From contig JBBISU010000022.1 in the NCBI GenBank assembly GCA_037441225.1, forward strand, positions 1 to 41,712: a stretch of DNA of 41,712 nucleotides. The letters are read 5' to 3'. Position numbers and translations under genes: made by a program. Below, in pieces: positions 17,893 through 26,502 of the stretch. Each line of letters begins with the position of its first letter. The first letter of the stretch is position 1. Source of the DNA: JBBFMJ01 sp037441225. Lineage in GTDB: Bacteria > Acidobacteriota > Thermoanaerobaculia > UBA2201. Below the pieces are notes generated by a model, which was not told the origin of the DNA, ran no database searches, and was given only the letters and a program-made list of their open reading frames with translations.

Positions 17893-18416
17893 AAGAAAAA
17901 CTTATAAAAATTTTGCCAGAATTTAATTTAGTTGAAGATAAGAATTTAAGAGAAAAAACAATTCAGGTCTTTGAAGAGGCAATTAAGATTGGTGGTTGGA
18001 ATCTGGAAGATTTGGACAAGATTCCCTTTACCTTGCTCTACGAACCTTGCCCTGCTTCTTTTTTAGAACATACAAGGGCAAATGTTTTATGTTGTCTTTC
18101 GGTAATGAATTCACTAAAAGAAATTTATAAAGATAAAGTAAAGATTGATAAAGATATTTTAATTTCTGGTGCAATTTTGCACGATGTAGGGAAATTGCTT
18201 GAAATGGAAAAAAAAGATGGAAAAATTTTAAAAAGCCAGATGGGAAAAATTTTAAGGCACCCCGTATCAGGTGCTTGCCTTGCCTATAAATTTGGAATCC
18301 CTGAAAAAATCATCCATATAATTGCAAACCACTCAAAGGAAGGAGAAGGGATGAAAAGAACCATTGAAGGTGTGATCTTACACCATTGTGATTTTACAAA
18401 TTTTGAAATCTTTTAA
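17889..18416 (+). CDS. HD-domain phosphohydrolase
   Basis: A 175-residue HD-superfamily metal-dependent hydrolase. The metal ligands are visible in order: H in LEHTRANV, the HD doublet in GAILHDVGKLLE, H in RHPVSG, H in IIANHSKEG and a final ILHHCDF. Substrates in this superfamily are nucleotides or other phosphoesters and cannot be told from sequence. The ATG overlaps the alaS stop (ATGA) with GGAGGG upstream, so it is translationally coupled to alaS. No signal peptide. Confidence 0.85.
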   Translation: MKEKLIKILPEFNLVEDKNLREKTIQVFEEAIKIGGWNLEDLDKIPFTLLYEPCPASFLEHTRANVLCCLSVMNSLKEIYKDKVKIDKDILISGAILHDVGKLLEMEKKDGKILKSQMGKILRHPVSGACLAYKFGIPEKIIHIIANHSKEGEGMKRTIEGVILHHCDFTNFEIF

Positions 18417-18430
18417 GATTTAAGAATTAA

Positions 18431-18439
18431 TGCTATAAT
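18431..18439 (+). promoter_or_regulatory. Extended -10 promoter before the coiled-coil nuclease-like gene
   Basis: TGCTATAAT. Transcription would start near 18446 at the GGGAG Shine-Dalgarno sequence, giving a leader of about 10 nt before the ATG at 18456. Confidence 0.6.
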
Positions 18440-18455
18440 AGATTAGGGAGAAAGT

Positions 18456-19085
18456 ATGGCAACAATTGAAGAAAGAGTTTTAAGCTTAGAAACAATCCTT
18501 GGTGAATTTATTGTCCATACAGAAGCAGGTTTTAGAAGATTAGAAAATGAAATGAAAGAATTTAAAAATGAAATGAAAGAGTTCAAGGACGAGATGCTTG
18601 CTTTCAAGGACGAGATGAGAAACTTTAAGGATGAAGTAGAAGAAGAAAATAAAAGGAAAAATAAGGAATGGAGCTATTTAGCAAAAAAAATGGGGACAAT
18701 AGTTGAAGATTTAATTTATCCTGCCTTAAAAGTAGTCATAGAAAAATATTTTAAAGAAGAAGTTAAATTTTTGAGTAGAAATCTATTAAAAAGAAAAGAT
18801 GGAGAAAGTTATGAAGTAGATGCCATTGCTTTATCAGAGAAAAGTTTATTTCTTGTAGAAGTTAAATCATCATCAAAAATCAATTATGTTGATGATATCT
18901 TAGAAAAATCAAAGGAATTTTTTAATTTTTTTCCAGAATATAAAGATAAAAAATTAGTTTTGATCTATGGCAGTATAACTTTTGATGAAAATGTTATAAA
19001 ATATGCAACAAAAAAAGGGATTTATGTAATGGCATGGAGGGAGTGGGAGTATATGGATATTTTAAACTTTGAGGATATAAATTAA
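18456..19085 (+). CDS. Coiled-coil protein with PD-(D/E)XK nuclease-like domain
   Basis: Residues 1-75 are a long coiled coil built of near-identical heptads (NEMKEFK repeated with variants). Residues 80-209 resemble the PD-(D/E)XK nuclease fold: an alpha-helix with IVEDLIYPAL, then the core EVDAIALSEKSLFLVEVKSS, with D and E-V-K in catalytic positions, then the closing strand KLVLIYGS. The layout matches a widespread family of uncharacterised thermophile proteins (DUF3782-like, my recollection). Whether it cuts DNA is unknown. It has its own promoter and GGGAG site, and is not overlapped by its neighbours. Confidence 0.75.
   Translation: MATIEERVLSLETILGEFIVHTEAGFRRLENEMKEFKNEMKEFKDEMLAFKDEMRNFKDEVEEENKRKNKEWSYLAKKMGTIVEDLIYPALKVVIEKYFKEEVKFLSRNLLKRKDGESYEVDAIALSEKSLFLVEVKSSSKINYVDDILEKSKEFFNFFPEYKDKKLVLIYGSITFDENVIKYATKKGIYVMAWREWEYMDILNFEDIN
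18546..18629 (+). repeat. Four 21-bp tandem repeats inside a coding region
   Basis: Four successive 21-bp units encode NEMKEFK, NEMKEFK, DEMLAFK and DEMRNFK, with a partial fifth (DEVEEEN). The first two are almost identical at the DNA level; the others have drifted. Unit loss or gain would lengthen or shorten the coiled coil without changing frame. Confidence 0.8.
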
Positions 19086-19127
19086 CCCATAATCTATTTC
19101 CCAATAGAATTTTTAATTAAAATAAGT

Positions 19128-19133
19128 TAAAAT
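19128..19133 (+). promoter_or_regulatory. -10 box for leaderless uppS
   Basis: TAAAAT ends 6 nt before the uppS ATG, and there is no Shine-Dalgarno site. The predicted transcription start coincides with the start codon. The TG extension is absent here. Confidence 0.45.
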
Positions 19134-19139
19134 ATTAAA

Positions 19140-19835
19140 ATGCTTGATAAAAGAAAGATGCCTTCTCACATTGCTATAATTATGGATGGCAATGGTAGAT
19201 GGGCAAAGAAAAAAAATCTTCCAAGGATAGAAGGGCATAGAGCAGCAATTGAAGCTGTAAGGTCAACGGTTGAAGCATCGGCAAAACTTGAAATTAAATA
19301 CTTATCCCTCTTTGCCTTCTCAACAGAAAACTGGAAAAGACCAAAAGATGAGGTCTCTGCTTTAATGGAACTATTAAAGATTTACTTAGATAAAGAACTT
19401 GAAACAATGATAAAAAATAAAATTTCCTTTAATTACATTGGAAGAATTGAAGAACTGGATAAGGAAGTTCAAAAAAAATTAAAATATACAAAAGAATTAA
19501 CCAAAAAAAATGATGGTTTAAAATTATACCTTGCTTTAAACTATTCTGGAAGGGCAGAGATAACTGATGCTATAAAAAAATTATTGAAAAATCCTCCAAA
19601 AGATTTAAATGAAAAGATAATTTCAAATTATCTTTATGAACCCCAGCTACCAGAACCAGACCTTTTAATAAGAACGAGTGGTGAAATGAGGATTTCCAAC
19701 TTTTTTTTGTGGCAAATTGCTTATACTGAAATTTATGTAACACCTGTTTTATGGCCCGACTTTAGAGAAAAAGACCTTTTGGAAGCAATTGAAGATTATC
19801 AAAGAAGGGAAAGGAGGTTTGGTGGCATCTTTTAA
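19140..19835 (+). CDS. uppS: Isoprenyl transferase (undecaprenyl diphosphate synthase)
   Basis: Adds cis-isoprene units to farnesyl diphosphate to make the C55 carrier for cell-wall and LPS glycans. It shows the family signatures: HIAIIMDGNGRWAKK (catalytic Asp in MDGNGRW), GHRAAIEAV, the FAFSTENWKRP strand, and the C-terminal LLIRTSGEMRISNFFLWQ and WPDF, with RRERRFGG at the end. The 231-residue length is slightly short but complete. It is the first gene of uppS-cdsA-dxr-rseP-ispG, a common bacterial grouping for isoprenoid and membrane-lipid synthesis. Probably leaderless. Confidence 0.97.
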   Translation: MLDKRKMPSHIAIIMDGNGRWAKKKNLPRIEGHRAAIEAVRSTVEASAKLEIKYLSLFAFSTENWKRPKDEVSALMELLKIYLDKELETMIKNKISFNYIGRIEELDKEVQKKLKYTKELTKKNDGLKLYLALNYSGRAEITDAIKKLLKNPPKDLNEKIISNYLYEPQLPEPDLLIRTSGEMRISNFFLWQIAYTEIYVTPVLWPDFREKDLLEAIEDYQRRERRFGGIF

Positions 19836-20601
19836 AAGAGAAGCAACAGCAATTTTTGGAATCCTTATAATTTCAATATTCCTTTTTTTTCTTCCACCAA
19901 TTTACTTTCAAATTTTAACATTTCTTTTTATTTTTTTAACTTCCTTTGAGATTTGCCTCTTTCTTTGCAATGATTTTTTATTACTTAAAATTTTCGTTCC
20001 ATTTTTTTCAATCTCCTGGGCATTTTATTACTTTTCCCAAGAATTTTTTTTAAAATACCTCCTACCTTTAAATTTAATCTTGCCTTTTTTCCTAATTCTT
20101 TTTAAAAAGCCAGAATCAAAAGAAAGAACTCTTCAGCTTTTTTCTGCCATTTCAATTCCAATTTTAATTGGCTACTTTGGTGGTGCTCTTGCTTATTTAA
20201 GAATTATGGAGAATAAAGAAATTGGTTTAAAAATTGTTGTTTATATATTAATCGTTGTATGGGTTTCTGATTCATTAGCTTATTATATTGGAAAAAAATT
20301 TGGAAAGAAAAAAATCTCTCCAATTATCAGTCCAAACAAAACAGTTGAAGGTACATTAGCACTTTTTTTTGGCTCAATAATTGTAACAATTATTTATTTT
20401 GGTTTTACCATTTCAAATTTGATAGTTGGCTTAGCTATGGGTTTTTCAAATTTTTTTGGGGATCTCTTTCAAAGTTATTGTAAAAGGACTTTAAATATTA
20501 AAGATTCAGGTAAAATATTCCCAGGGCATGGTGGTTTTTGGGATAGAACAGATAGTTTATTCTTTTCAAGTTATATTTTTTATTTTATTAAAAGCTTATG
20601 A
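19822..20601 (+). CDS. cdsA: Phosphatidate cytidylyltransferase
   Basis: Makes CDP-diacylglycerol from phosphatidic acid and CTP at the inner membrane. It has about eight membrane helices and the complete C-terminal family signature from CKRTLNIKDSG through FPGHGGFWDRTD, preceded by SPNKTVEGT. I choose the GTG at 19822 (259 residues, VASFKREATAI): AGGAGG lies 4 nt before it, and the protein then starts just before its first helix. An ATG at 19789 would add 11 residues and overlap uppS by 47 nt. With GTG the overlap is 14 nt. It overlaps dxr by 4 nt. Confidence 0.93.
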   Translation: MASFKREATAIFGILIISIFLFFLPPIYFQILTFLFIFLTSFEICLFLCNDFLLLKIFVPFFSISWAFYYFSQEFFLKYLLPLNLILPFFLILFKKPESKERTLQLFSAISIPILIGYFGGALAYLRIMENKEIGLKIVVYILIVVWVSDSLAYYIGKKFGKKKISPIISPNKTVEGTLALFFGSIIVTIIYFGFTISNLIVGLAMGFSNFFGDLFQSYCKRTLNIKDSGKIFPGHGGFWDRTDSLFFSSYIFYFIKSL

Positions 20602-21749
20602 AAAAGGTTTTAATTTTAGGTTCCACTGGCTCAATTGGCGAAAGTACCCTTGAAATTATTTCTTACTTTAAAGATAAATTTGAGATAGTTGGAGTTGTTG
20701 GAGGTAAAAATATTAAGAAACTTTCAGAACAAATTAAAAAATTTAAAATTAAAAATGCAGGTATTAAAAATAAAAAGGACTTAAAAATTTTAAAAAAGGA
20801 ATTTCCAAAGGTTAAATTTTATGCAGGTGAAGAAGAAATTGTTGAAATGGCAAAAGATACGCCTTCTGATATTGTCATTTGTGCAATTGTTGGTTCTGCT
20901 GGACTTTATCCTTCCTATGCTGCTCTTGAAAGTGGAAAGACCCTTGCACTGGCAAACAAAGAATCCCTTGTTATGGCAGGTGATATTTTTTTAAAAAAAG
21001 CAAAGGAGTTAAAAAAAGAAATAATTCCAATTGATTCTGAACATTCTGCAATCCATCAAGCTTTAAGGGCTGGGAAAAAAATTGAAGTTAAAAGGTTGAT
21101 TTTAACTTGTTCAGGTGGTCCCTTTTGGAAACTTGAAAAAAAAGATTTTGACAAAATAAAATTGGAAGATGCTTTAAAGCATCCAACCTGGAATATGGGT
21201 AAAAAAATAACAATTGATTCTGCAACTTTAGCAAATAAGGGACTTGAAGTAATTGAAGCCCATTATTTATTTGGTTTTGATGGAAGAAAAATATCTGTGG
21301 TAATCCATCCCCAATCAATAATCCATTCAATGGTTGAATATAGAGATGGTTTTATAATATCCCAGATGTGCCCAAATGATATGAAATTTCCAATCCAGTA
21401 TGCCCTTACATTTCCAGAAAGATTCAAATCCCCTTTAAAGCCCTTAAATTTATCAAATTTAAATCTTTCTTTTTTTGATGTGGATAAAGAAAAGTTCAAA
21501 ATGCTTGATTTAGCTTATAAATCATTAAAAGAAAAAAAAGGATTTCCAATGGTTTATTCCCTATCCAATGAATTATCTGTATATGCTTTCATTGAAGGAA
21601 AGATTTCTTTTATTGATATTCCAGAGATAGTTGAAAAATGCCTTGAAGATTTTGGTGGTTTTGAAGCAAATTCCTTAGAAGAAATAAAAGAAAAGGAAAA
21701 AGAATTAATACCAAAAATTAATGATATTATAAAAAAGAGGAGCAGATGA
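20598..21749 (+). CDS. dxr: 1-deoxy-D-xylulose 5-phosphate reductoisomerase
   Basis: Second step of the MEP isoprenoid pathway, making MEP from DXP with NADPH. The N-terminal NADPH fold has GSTGSIGESTLEII. The catalytic domain has ALANKESLVMAG, the metal site PIDSEHSAIHQAL, the flexible loop (LILTCSGGPFW), the HPTWNMGKKITIDSATLANKGLEVIE block (cut here into shorter parts: HPTWNMGKKI and IDSATLANKGLE), and HPQSIIHSMVE. The 383-residue length is typical. It overlaps cdsA and rseP by 4 nt each, so it is tightly coupled. Confidence 0.98.
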   Translation: MKKVLILGSTGSIGESTLEIISYFKDKFEIVGVVGGKNIKKLSEQIKKFKIKNAGIKNKKDLKILKKEFPKVKFYAGEEEIVEMAKDTPSDIVICAIVGSAGLYPSYAALESGKTLALANKESLVMAGDIFLKKAKELKKEIIPIDSEHSAIHQALRAGKKIEVKRLILTCSGGPFWKLEKKDFDKIKLEDALKHPTWNMGKKITIDSATLANKGLEVIEAHYLFGFDGRKISVVIHPQSIIHSMVEYRDGFIISQMCPNDMKFPIQYALTFPERFKSPLKPLNLSNLNLSFFDVDKEKFKMLDLAYKSLKEKKGFPMVYSLSNELSVYAFIEGKISFIDIPEIVEKCLEDFGGFEANSLEEIKEKEKELIPKINDIIKKRSR

Positions 21750-23056
21750 TTACAATTACAAACATCTTAGGTTTTTTAATTTTAATTGGCATATTAGTTA
21801 CTTTCCATGAAGGTGGTCATTTCCTTGGAGCAAAAATTTTTAAGTTTCCCGTTGAAATATTTTCAATTGGCTTTGGACCAAAATTGTTTTCCCTTAAAAG
21901 AAAAGAAACTGAATATAGAATATCTTTTATACCCTTTGGGGGTTATGTAAAGATTAAAGGGCTTGGAATTGATGAAAGCTTGCTCTTTTCAAAAGAAACC
22001 CCAGAAGACAGAGGGACAAAGTTTCAAAAATTTTTAATAATTTTTTCCGGTCCTTTCGTAAATATAATTCTCTGTATATTAATTTTAACAATTTCATTTA
22101 TGATTGGGATTGAAATTCCTGCTTTCTTAAAAAATCCTGTAATTGTTGGCTATGTTGAAAAGGGAACCCCTGCTTATGAAATTGGAATTAAGAGTGGAGA
22201 TAAAATTATTGAAATTGATGGAAAAAAAATAGAAAACTGGGAAGAATTTAAAACAGAAGAAGCATTATCAGGTGAAAAGAGGATTGAAATAAAATTTGAA
22301 AGGGATGGAAAAATTTTAAAAGAGGAAGTTCTTCTGGAAAAAAAAGGTAAGTACAGAATAGGTTCTTTGGGGATTTATCCAGACTTTAAGCCAGAAGTTA
22401 TGAAAGTTGAAGAGGGGAGCCCTGCAAAAAAATCAGGGGTTTTGCCAAAAGATTTAATAGAAGAAATTGATGGAATTAAAATCCACCATGCTTATGAGTT
22501 GATAAATTATGTCTCTGAAAAAGGTGGAGTTGAAGTATCTTTAAAGATAAAAAGGGGAAAGGATTTAATTGAAATGAAAGCAGTTCCAAAGGTTGTGGAT
22601 GGAAAAGGAAGGTTGGGGATTTATCTTAAAAGTATGCCCGATGAAACAATTTTAAAAAAGTATCCTTTATTTTCTGCTTTTAAAGAAAGCTTAAAAAATA
22701 CAGTAGAAAACACAACCCTTGCCTTTAAAGTTTTAAAAAATTTTCTTTCAGGGAGGGGAGAGATTGCCCAAATTTCAGGTCCAATTGATATGGCAAAATT
22801 TTCTGGTGAAGCAATGAGATCTGGCTTATCTTATTTTTTAAATATAATGGGAATAATTTCTTTACAATTGGCAATCTTTAATCTCCTTCCAATTCCAGCC
22901 CTTGATGGTGGTCATTTATTTATACTACTTATTGAAATAATTATTAAAAGAAATATAAGTTTAAAGGTAAAGTATAGAATTTTACAATTTGGTTTTACCC
23001 TTCTTTTATCTTTAATGGTAATCGTATTGGTCTCTGATCTAATGAAAAATTTATGA
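21746..23056 (+). CDS. rseP: RseP-type site-2 intramembrane zinc protease
   Basis: Membrane-embedded metalloprotease that cleaves anti-sigma factors and leftover signal peptides. The active site is HEGGH (H21, E22, H25) in the first helix. The second metal-binding motif is NLLPIPALDGGH in the penultimate helix. Two PDZ domains lie between: about 130-200 (VGYVEKGTPAYEIGIKSGD) and 205-280 (VEEGSPAKKSGVLPKD). The 436-residue length with two PDZ domains is the Gram-negative form. GAGGAG precedes the ATG, which overlaps the dxr stop. No sigma-E/RseA pair is in the window. Confidence 0.96.
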   Translation: MITITNILGFLILIGILVTFHEGGHFLGAKIFKFPVEIFSIGFGPKLFSLKRKETEYRISFIPFGGYVKIKGLGIDESLLFSKETPEDRGTKFQKFLIIFSGPFVNIILCILILTISFMIGIEIPAFLKNPVIVGYVEKGTPAYEIGIKSGDKIIEIDGKKIENWEEFKTEEALSGEKRIEIKFERDGKILKEEVLLEKKGKYRIGSLGIYPDFKPEVMKVEEGSPAKKSGVLPKDLIEEIDGIKIHHAYELINYVSEKGGVEVSLKIKRGKDLIEMKAVPKVVDGKGRLGIYLKSMPDETILKKYPLFSAFKESLKNTVENTTLAFKVLKNFLSGRGEIAQISGPIDMAKFSGEAMRSGLSYFLNIMGIISLQLAIFNLLPIPALDGGHLFILLIEIIIKRNISLKVKYRILQFGFTLLLSLMVIVLVSDLMKNL

Positions 23057-24123
23057 GAAAGATTACAAGAAGAATATATATTGGAAAAGTTGCAATAGGT
23101 GGTGGAGCGCCAATCTCTGTTCAATCAATGACAAAGACAAAGACAGAAGATTTTAGAAGTACAATAAAACAAATAATTGATTTAAAAAAAGCTGGCTGTG
23201 ACATTGTAAGGGTTGCAGTTCCTGATGAAAGGAGTGCTTTAGTATTAAAAGAGATTGTAAAAAAATCGCCAATACCAGTTGTTGCAGATATACATTTTAA
23301 TCCAAAACTTGCCCTTTTATCCTTAGAGGCAGGGGTTGCTGCTTTAAGATTGAATCCAGGAAACATTGAAGACAAGAAAAAAATAATAGAAATTGTAAAA
23401 AAAGCAAAGCCACTTAAAGTTCCTATAAGGATTGGAGTAAACAGTGGATCTCTCCCAAAAGAAATATTAAAAAAATATGGAGGTCCTACGCCAGAAGCCC
23501 TTGTAGAATCTGCCTTAAACCATATTAAAATTTTAGAAGATTTAGATTTTTTTGATATTAAGGTTTCTTTAAAAGCAAGCGATATTAAAACAACTGTTGA
23601 AGCTTACAGAATTTTTTCAAACCAAAAAGATTACCCCCTCCATTTAGGAATTACAGAAGCTGGCTATTTCCTCTCTGGAACAGTTAAGTCCTCAATTGGA
23701 ATTGGTATTTTGTTATATGAAGGGATTGGAGATACAATAAGGGTCTCCTTAACTGATTCACCAATAAAAGAAGTAAAAGTTGGAATTGAAATTTTAAAAT
23801 CTTTGGGTTTAAAAGGCGGGGAACCAGATATAATTTCTTGTCCAACTTGTGGGAGGAATACTTCTGATTTGAAAAAAATAGTAAAAGAGGTAGAAAAATT
23901 TTTAAAGAAAAATAAGATTTCCTTGAAAGTTGCAATTATGGGTTGTGAAGTAAATGGACCAGGGGAGGCAAGGATTGCCGATATTGGAATTGCTTTTTCC
24001 AAAAAATTTGCAATAATCTTTGAAAAAGGCGAGGTTCTTTTAAAAGTAAAGAAAGAAAAGGGAGTTGAAATTTTTAAAAAGGAAATATTAAAATATTGGA
24101 AAGAAAAGAGTGCCTCCCTTTGA
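23053..24123 (+). CDS. ispG: 4-hydroxy-3-methylbut-2-enyl diphosphate synthase (GcpE)
   Basis: Sixth MEP-pathway enzyme, a [4Fe-4S] protein converting MEcPP to HMBPP. The N-terminal TIM-barrel begins IYIGKVAIGGGAPISVQSM. The cluster cysteines are in CPTCGR and MGCEVNGPGEA, the diagnostic C-terminal motif. The 356-residue length is that of the short bacterial form, without the plant-type insert. It overlaps rseP by 4 nt. It is the last gene of the operon, with a hairpin terminator formed around its stop codon. Confidence 0.97.
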   Translation: MRKITRRIYIGKVAIGGGAPISVQSMTKTKTEDFRSTIKQIIDLKKAGCDIVRVAVPDERSALVLKEIVKKSPIPVVADIHFNPKLALLSLEAGVAALRLNPGNIEDKKKIIEIVKKAKPLKVPIRIGVNSGSLPKEILKKYGGPTPEALVESALNHIKILEDLDFFDIKVSLKASDIKTTVEAYRIFSNQKDYPLHLGITEAGYFLSGTVKSSIGIGILLYEGIGDTIRVSLTDSPIKEVKVGIEILKSLGLKGGEPDIISCPTCGRNTSDLKKIVKEVEKFLKKNKISLKVAIMGCEVNGPGEARIADIGIAFSKKFAIIFEKGEVLLKVKKEKGVEIFKKEILKYWKEKSASL

Positions 24124-24146
24124 AGAGAGGCACTGAAAAATTTTTT
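24109..24146 (+). terminator. Rho-independent terminator at the ispG stop codon
   Basis: An 8-bp perfect stem AGTGCCTC (24109-24116)/GAGGCACT (24127-24134), with the ispG TGA in the loop, is followed by GAAAAATTTTTT. It lies between convergent genes and could also serve the minus-strand gene ending at 24145. Confidence 0.7.
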
Positions 24147-25215
24147 AAGGTATAACCTGGAGTGGGATAAAACAGATGCTTTTAGCCAAGCCATCGCTCA
24201 ATTCCACTTCCAGGTTTATTTTTTTATTTGTATCACTTACATCTGGGTCATAATAGACCTTTCCTTCTGTTGAAGATATCAAAACCATTCCCTTTGGAGG
24301 ATTTAAAATCTTAAAATTAATGGGATCTCCCTCTGGATCCCTTGCTTTAATAGAAAAGACATAGTCAAAGGGGTACCCTTCATTAAAAGTTATAGTTTCA
24401 TCCAATATATTGTCACCATCTTGATCTTTAAAATCCAATGTGCCATTTGATGCTGCATCAACTCCTTCAAGATAAGGGGGTTCATTTGATTTCAGATTTT
24501 GGGCAAGCTGAAAAGAGCCATCATTTGTTTTGTTATCTATTTGGGAACCATAAAGAACTATCTTACCTTCTTCCAAGATTGCTTTTATTATTTTCCCTTC
24601 TTGATCTGTTTGGAAAAAATCTTTGTAGCCCTGATTATATTGGATATGGTATAAGGGGCTATATGTTTTTTCAATTTCTTTTACAATATTTCCATTTTCA
24701 TCAAGGAGTTGGAATTTAATTTTTGAGTTCTCTAAAGAAAGCAATCCAAAATTAAACCTTTCATCAACTTCATTTTCAGGAAGGATTAAGAAATATTCAA
24801 TGGGTGCTTCAAGGATTCTGTTTTCTTGTAAAACAGAAACTGCTTGTCCATATCTTCCATTTTCTGTCAGGTTATAAACCTTAGCAAAAATTCCAAGATA
24901 AGAAGCAGAAAAATCAGGAGCTGAAATTAAAAGAGCTCCACTTCCTTGTGTGGAAAATTCAGATAAAATATCATCAAAATATAAATATTTCCCGCTTTCC
25001 AAAAAAATTTCTTTTTGATTTGAAACATTAGAAGCACCTGTTGGGATGAAGGAAAGATTTAAGGAAAAATCTTTATGCCCAGCATTATAAAGGGTCAAAG
25101 AGGTAAGCCATTGGCTACCATAACCACCCTCTGCCTTTGCTACAACTGGTACATACCAGTCAACTGAAAACAATACTGATGAAAAAAACATCATTAAAAA
25201 TAGTTTATAAATCAT
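24145..25215 (-). CDS. Secreted protein with C-terminal cadherin-like repeat
   Basis: A 356-residue protein of unknown function. Residues 1-17 form a signal peptide (IYKLFLMMFFSSVLFS). The body begins WYVPVVAKAEGGYGSQW, like beta-sandwich surface proteins of uncultivated Gram-negative bacteria. Near residue 260 there is an aspartate-rich, calcium-binding-like loop (DFKDQDGDNILDE). The last 80 residues look like a cadherin/Ig-like domain (KARDPEGDPINFKILNPP, then VELSDGLAKS). It is probably exported to the periplasm or cell surface. AAGGAGG lies upstream of the ATG. Monocistronic; convergent with ispG. Confidence 0.7.
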   Translation of the reverse strand: MIYKLFLMMFFSSVLFSVDWYVPVVAKAEGGYGSQWLTSLTLYNAGHKDFSLNLSFIPTGASNVSNQKEIFLESGKYLYFDDILSEFSTQGSGALLISAPDFSASYLGIFAKVYNLTENGRYGQAVSVLQENRILEAPIEYFLILPENEVDERFNFGLLSLENSKIKFQLLDENGNIVKEIEKTYSPLYHIQYNQGYKDFFQTDQEGKIIKAILEEGKIVLYGSQIDNKTNDGSFQLAQNLKSNEPPYLEGVDAASNGTLDFKDQDGDNILDETITFNEGYPFDYVFSIKARDPEGDPINFKILNPPKGMVLISSTEGKVYYDPDVSDTNKKINLEVELSDGLAKSICFIPLQVIP

Positions 25216-25389
25216 AATAATTACCTCCTTATATTAATTTAAATAAATATCTTATTTCTTTAAATGGGTGGTGATCTCGTTTTCATCAAAACTCTTACGA
25301 AATCAAAATTAACATTGTTTATTTGTAAAATTTCAAAATGTAAAGAACATATAAGAGTTATTTTATTATGAATTTTATTTTAAAATTTT

Positions 25390-25398
25390 TGATATAAT
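25390..25398 (+). promoter_or_regulatory. Extended consensus -10 for a leaderless metallophosphoesterase gene
   Basis: TGATATAAT ends 6 nt before the ATG at 25405. The predicted transcription start is the A of the start codon, and there is no Shine-Dalgarno site. Confidence 0.65.
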
Positions 25399-25404
25399 TT
25401 TAAA

Positions 25405-26469
25405 ATGATAATTTTTTTAATTTTTTACTTTTTAGCTCTTTGCCTTTTTCAAATTTTTCTTTACTTAAAATTAAGTATTTTTATAACTTTTTCCAGTTAT
25501 GGAAAAATTATTTATATTTTAATATCAATTCTTTTTATATTTCTTCCAATAATTTCAAGGTTTCTTGAAAAAAATAACTTCTCACTTTTGCCAAAAATAT
25601 TTTTATGTTTTTTTTATTTCTACCTTGCTTATCTTTTCATTTTTTTCTTTTTTGGGCTTATAACAATTCCTTTAAACTTTTTTCAAAGTTTAGAAATTAT
25701 ATCAAATAGGATATTATTTTTTATACCCTTTTTTATTATTATCTTTGGTTTTTTTCAAGATAAATTTATTTTAGTAAAAAAATTTGAAATTAAAAGCAAA
25801 AAAATAAAAAAAACAATAAAAGTTGGCTTTATCTCTGATTTACATCTTGGTTTAACACAAGGAAAAAATAAACTAAAAAAAATAGTAAAAATATTAAAAA
25901 ATGAAAATATTGATATTTTGCTTTCAGGTGGTGATTTTTTAGATTCTTCTTATCTTAATGATAACACTGATATTTTAAAGAACTTTAATCCACCCCTTGG
26001 TAAATATGCTGTTTTGGGAAATCATGAATGGTATGTTGGAGTTGAAAAAAGTACTAAAATACTTGAAAATTTTGGTTTTAAATTATTAAGGTTTGAGAGT
26101 TTTAAAATTGATGGAAATATTTTAGTTGCAGGTGCTGATGATGAAACGACAAAATATTTTAAAGAAAATTATAATGAAGAAGAATTTTTAAGAAACCTTA
26201 AAGAAGATAGTTTTATAATTTATTTAAGGCATAGACCACCAAAGGAGAAAATTGAAAAAGTAAACTTAATTTTATCAGGACATACACATAAAGGACAATT
26301 TTTTCCTTTTAGTTTAATTACATCTCTTTTCTTTAAATACCATTCTGGCTTCTATAAAATAAATGAAGATTCTTATATCTATGTTTCTTCTGGTGCTGGG
26401 AGCTGGGGTCCTCCAATTCGTTTTTTGACTTTAAGAGATTTAAGTATATTTGATTTAAAACCAGAATAG
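25405..26469 (+). CDS. Membrane-anchored metallophosphoesterase (YkuE/YaeI-like)
   Basis: Residues 1-125 hold about four membrane helices. Residues 140-354 are a calcineurin-like phosphoesterase with all metal motifs: FISDLHLG, SGGDFLDS, GNHEWYVG, RHRPP and SGHTHKGQFFP. The family includes YaeI/YkuE-type enzymes and UDP-diacylglucosamine pyrophosphatase relatives (LpxH/LpxI group), so a lipid or envelope phosphoester substrate is plausible but not shown. Expressed alone, probably from a leaderless transcript; repeat region B follows. Confidence 0.88.
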   Translation: MIIFLIFYFLALCLFQIFLYLKLSIFITFSSYGKIIYILISILFIFLPIISRFLEKNNFSLLPKIFLCFFYFYLAYLFIFFFFGLITIPLNFFQSLEIISNRILFFIPFFIIIFGFFQDKFILVKKFEIKSKKIKKTIKVGFISDLHLGLTQGKNKLKKIVKILKNENIDILLSGGDFLDSSYLNDNTDILKNFNPPLGKYAVLGNHEWYVGVEKSTKILENFGFKLLRFESFKIDGNILVAGADDETTKYFKENYNEEEFLRNLKEDSFIIYLRHRPPKEKIEKVNLILSGHTHKGQFFPFSLITSLFFKYHSGFYKINEDSYIYVSSGAGSWGPPIRFLTLRDLSIFDLKPE

Positions 26470-26502
26470 TTTTTTAATTCCTTAATTAATCAAAAAAATG
26501 CA

